From Paenibacillus sp. HW567 (lineage in GTDB: Bacteria; Bacillota; Bacilli; Paenibacillales; Paenibacillaceae): a DNA stretch of 64,000 nt. The stretch spans positions 1,234,546 through 1,298,545 of the forward strand of contig NZ_KB910518.1 in assembly GCF_000374185.1 (NCBI RefSeq). The letters run 5' to 3'. The translations under genes and the position numbers were made by a program. The notes beneath the pieces are model-generated. The model was not told the DNA's origin and did not search any database. It saw only the letters and a program-made list of their open reading frames with translations. Shown here piece by piece: positions 62,368 to 64,000 of this stretch. Position 1 is the stretch's first letter. Every line of letters starts with the position of its first letter.

Positions 62368-63717
62368 ATGAAAGCTAAACCATCCTTTTGGGCCGGCATC
62401 ACCGCTTTGATCTTGTCCGCGTCGCTTCTTGGCGGCTGCGGTTCCAGTTCTAACAACGAGCCGGCGGCTTCAAATGGCTCTGCGGCGGATTCAGGAGGCT
62501 CCAGCGCGAAACCGGTAACCATTACCTTGATGATGTCAGGGACTAAGGCGCCCGACGGCCAGGACTTTGTATTGGATATTCTTCCTAAGCTGGTCAAGGA
62601 GAAATTCCCGAATGTTACGCTTGAAACGTCTAAATATCCTGATGAACAGTACATTACCTCTGTCCGTACGAAGCTGGGGGCAGGGCAGGGCCCGGATATT
62701 TTCCTGGTGTTCCCAAGAAATGCCTCGCTTGCTGTGAACGATATGGCGAAGGCCGGTTTTGCAGCAGATCTGTCTGACCTGAAATTCCTGGACAATATCA
62801 GTACGGCTGCGAAGGAAGATATGGCGTATCAAGGAAAACAGTATGCGATTCCATCGGGTATGGATATGCTTGGGGTTTACTATAATCAGGAGTTATTCAA
62901 ACAGGCGGGAATTACCGCGCTGCCTAAGGATTGGCCGTCCTTCCTCGAAGCCTGCCAGAAGCTGAAGGCTGCGGGGATTACGCCAATCGTCCTTGGAGAT
63001 AAAGACCCTTTCTTCATTCAATTCGGGATGTATCAGATTGCGGCGAATACCGTTTACCCGGATAACAAAGAGTTTGACACTAAACTTCAGACCGGAGAGA
63101 CTTCACTGAATGACCCTAAATGGGTGAAGGCAGTTTCCATGTTCAAGGAGCTATATGATAAGGGATATGTCATTAAGAACTCCCTGGGACTCGGCAGCGC
63201 TCAAGCCGCCCAGAATTTTATTGACGGCAAAGCTGCAATGGTGTTCGACGGAACCTGGGATTATCCGACACTGACGGCTAAAGGCGCATCTGAATTTACA
63301 CGCGGCTTCTTCGCGCTCCCGGCTAACGATGCCGGCAAGCCGACTTATATTGCTGCGGCGACATCCGCCGGGTATGCCATCAATGCCAAATCCGAGAATA
63401 TAGCCATCGCCAAAGAAATATTGAATTACTGGTTCGACGGCCAATCCGACCTGTTCAAGAGCTGGGTGGACTCCAATACGTCCATCAGCGTATACAAAGG
63501 CGTTCCGCTCAATCATGAGCTGTTCAAAACCGTATTCGATGACTATAACAATAACGGAAACTCCATCTATTTCCCGAATCAGATGTGGGTGACAGGAGTA
63601 GCTGAAGAAATGGAAGCGAAGTTCGCCAACATTATTGGGGGACAGAAGACGACACCGGAGGAAGTAACGGCGGCGATGGATAAAAAATATCAGGAACTGG
63701 CAAAAAGCAAGCAGTAG
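62368..63717 (+). CDS. Sugar ABC transporter substrate-binding lipoprotein (family 1)
   Basis: This 449-residue protein has lipobox LGGC (Cys24), a Ser/Asn/Gly-rich linker and a MalE/UgpB fold: VTITLMMSGTKAPDGQDFVL, GAGQGPDIFLVFPRNASLAV and KQYAIPSGMDMLGVYYNQEL. It resembles binders of multiple sugars or raffinose. It is divergent from its likely two-component regulators and first in an operon whose permease gene starts about 60 bp later. AGAGGGG precedes ATG 62368. Confidence 0.92.
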   Translation: MKAKPSFWAGITALILSASLLGGCGSSSNNEPAASNGSAADSGGSSAKPVTITLMMSGTKAPDGQDFVLDILPKLVKEKFPNVTLETSKYPDEQYITSVRTKLGAGQGPDIFLVFPRNASLAVNDMAKAGFAADLSDLKFLDNISTAAKEDMAYQGKQYAIPSGMDMLGVYYNQELFKQAGITALPKDWPSFLEACQKLKAAGITPIVLGDKDPFFIQFGMYQIAANTVYPDNKEFDTKLQTGETSLNDPKWVKAVSMFKELYDKGYVIKNSLGLGSAQAAQNFIDGKAAMVFDGTWDYPTLTAKGASEFTRGFFALPANDAGKPTYIAAATSAGYAINAKSENIAIAKEILNYWFDGQSDLFKSWVDSNTSISVYKGVPLNHELFKTVFDDYNNNGNSIYFPNQMWVTGVAEEMEAKFANIIGGQKTTPEEVTAAMDKKYQELAKSKQ

Positions 63718-63780
63718 ATCATAGATACACCGGTCATTTGAAATGGCCGGTGTACCAGGATAGAAAGGAATGAGAGAAAA

Positions 63781-64000
63781 TGAACCGGACTGTAATGAAA
63801 AAAACGATGTACTTTTTTGCGCTCCCGGCCTTGGCATTTTACCTGATCTTCTGGATCTTTCCGATTCTGAAGCTGTTTCAATACAGCGTTACCGACTATA
63901 ACGGGTTCTCCCCGGATTTCAGCTATATTGGCTTGGACAATTTCAAAGACTTGTTCGCAAGCGGAACGCTTGGCACTTCACTCTGGCACACGGTGTTGTA
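63781..64000 (+). CDS. Sugar ABC transporter permease (MalF type), 5' part
   Basis: ATG 63781 opens a frame reading through the window edge, with FFALPALAFYLIFWIFPILK as first membrane segment, then FQYSVTDYNGFSPDF and IGLDNFKDLF, the pattern of family-1 sugar permeases. Only the first 73 residues are visible. AGAAAGGA lies upstream. It should pair with the preceding binding protein. Confidence 0.88.

Noticed and set aside
1..64000. tRNA, rRNA, CRISPR arrays, riboswitches, phage genes, intact transposases
   Set aside because: I looked for their hallmarks by eye on both strands and found none that I could support.

Overview
The window looks like chromosomal DNA of a plant-polymer-degrading Paenibacillus or close relative (Bacillota, moderate GC). 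This rests on gene content: four YesM/YesN-type two-component systems, Lpl/Ytc-type sugar ABC transporters, many glycoside hydrolases, strong AGGAGG ribosome sites, CcpA cre-like boxes and intrinsic terminators. I see no rRNA, tRNA, transposase or CRISPR array.

Layout. (1) 1-5.6 kb: 3' end of a GH27 alpha-galactosidase, a small Cys-rich protein, two AraC regulators, a secreted GH30 xylanase that stops at the start of a lost C-terminal module, and a sugar-binding lipoprotein closed by a terminator. (2) 5.6-13.1 kb: a patchwork of unrelated genes (AraC regulator, SDR epimerase, medium-chain reductase plus MarR, methyltransferase with a leader ORF, EreA/ChaN-like lipoprotein), repeats and a UbiB fragment. 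It separates the binding protein at 4.2 kb from two sugar permeases at 13.2 kb that lack one. (3) 13.2-27.2 kb: the permeases, a two-component system, an unclassified six-hairpin-like hydrolase, GH95, sucrose phosphorylase, a PfkB kinase and an esterase. (4) 27.2-35.0 kb: a two-component system, an Lpl-type ABC importer and a Nif3-like protein. (5) 35.1-39.7 kb: TetR, a polar amino-acid ABC importer, OsmC, a DUF6273-like fragment and an RCC1-repeat protein. (6) 39.7-47.4 kb, minus strand: a second Lpl-type importer with its two-component system, then a MerR regulator. (7) 47.6-57.2 kb: LacI regulator, an apiosidase-like (DUF4038/GH140) hydrolase, a beta-glucoside-type PTS permease, an L-fucose-isomerase-like enzyme, a split transketolase and a GlpK-like FGGY kinase. 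(8) 57.2-58.9 kb: decayed aminotransferase and hydroxyacid dehydrogenase genes. (9) 58.9-64 kb: a fourth two-component system divergent from another sugar ABC operon that runs off the window.

The most interesting system is region 7. Its genes together match the transketolase route for the branched pentose D-apiose (isomerase, kinase, two-part transketolase). Here they sit beside an apiosidase-like hydrolase without a signal peptide and a PTS permease, and AT-rich operator-like dyads occur at both promoters. PTS entry and a FucI-type isomerase in such a pathway would be unusual. The substrate is inferred, not shown.

Other points of note are a roughly 394-bp inverted-pair repeat element with a 5-bp target duplication, one copy of which lies between a promoter-like region and its hydrolase gene, and an 18-bp upstream element kept at an identical 59-bp distance from a -10-like box ahead of two hydrolase genes 16 kb apart.
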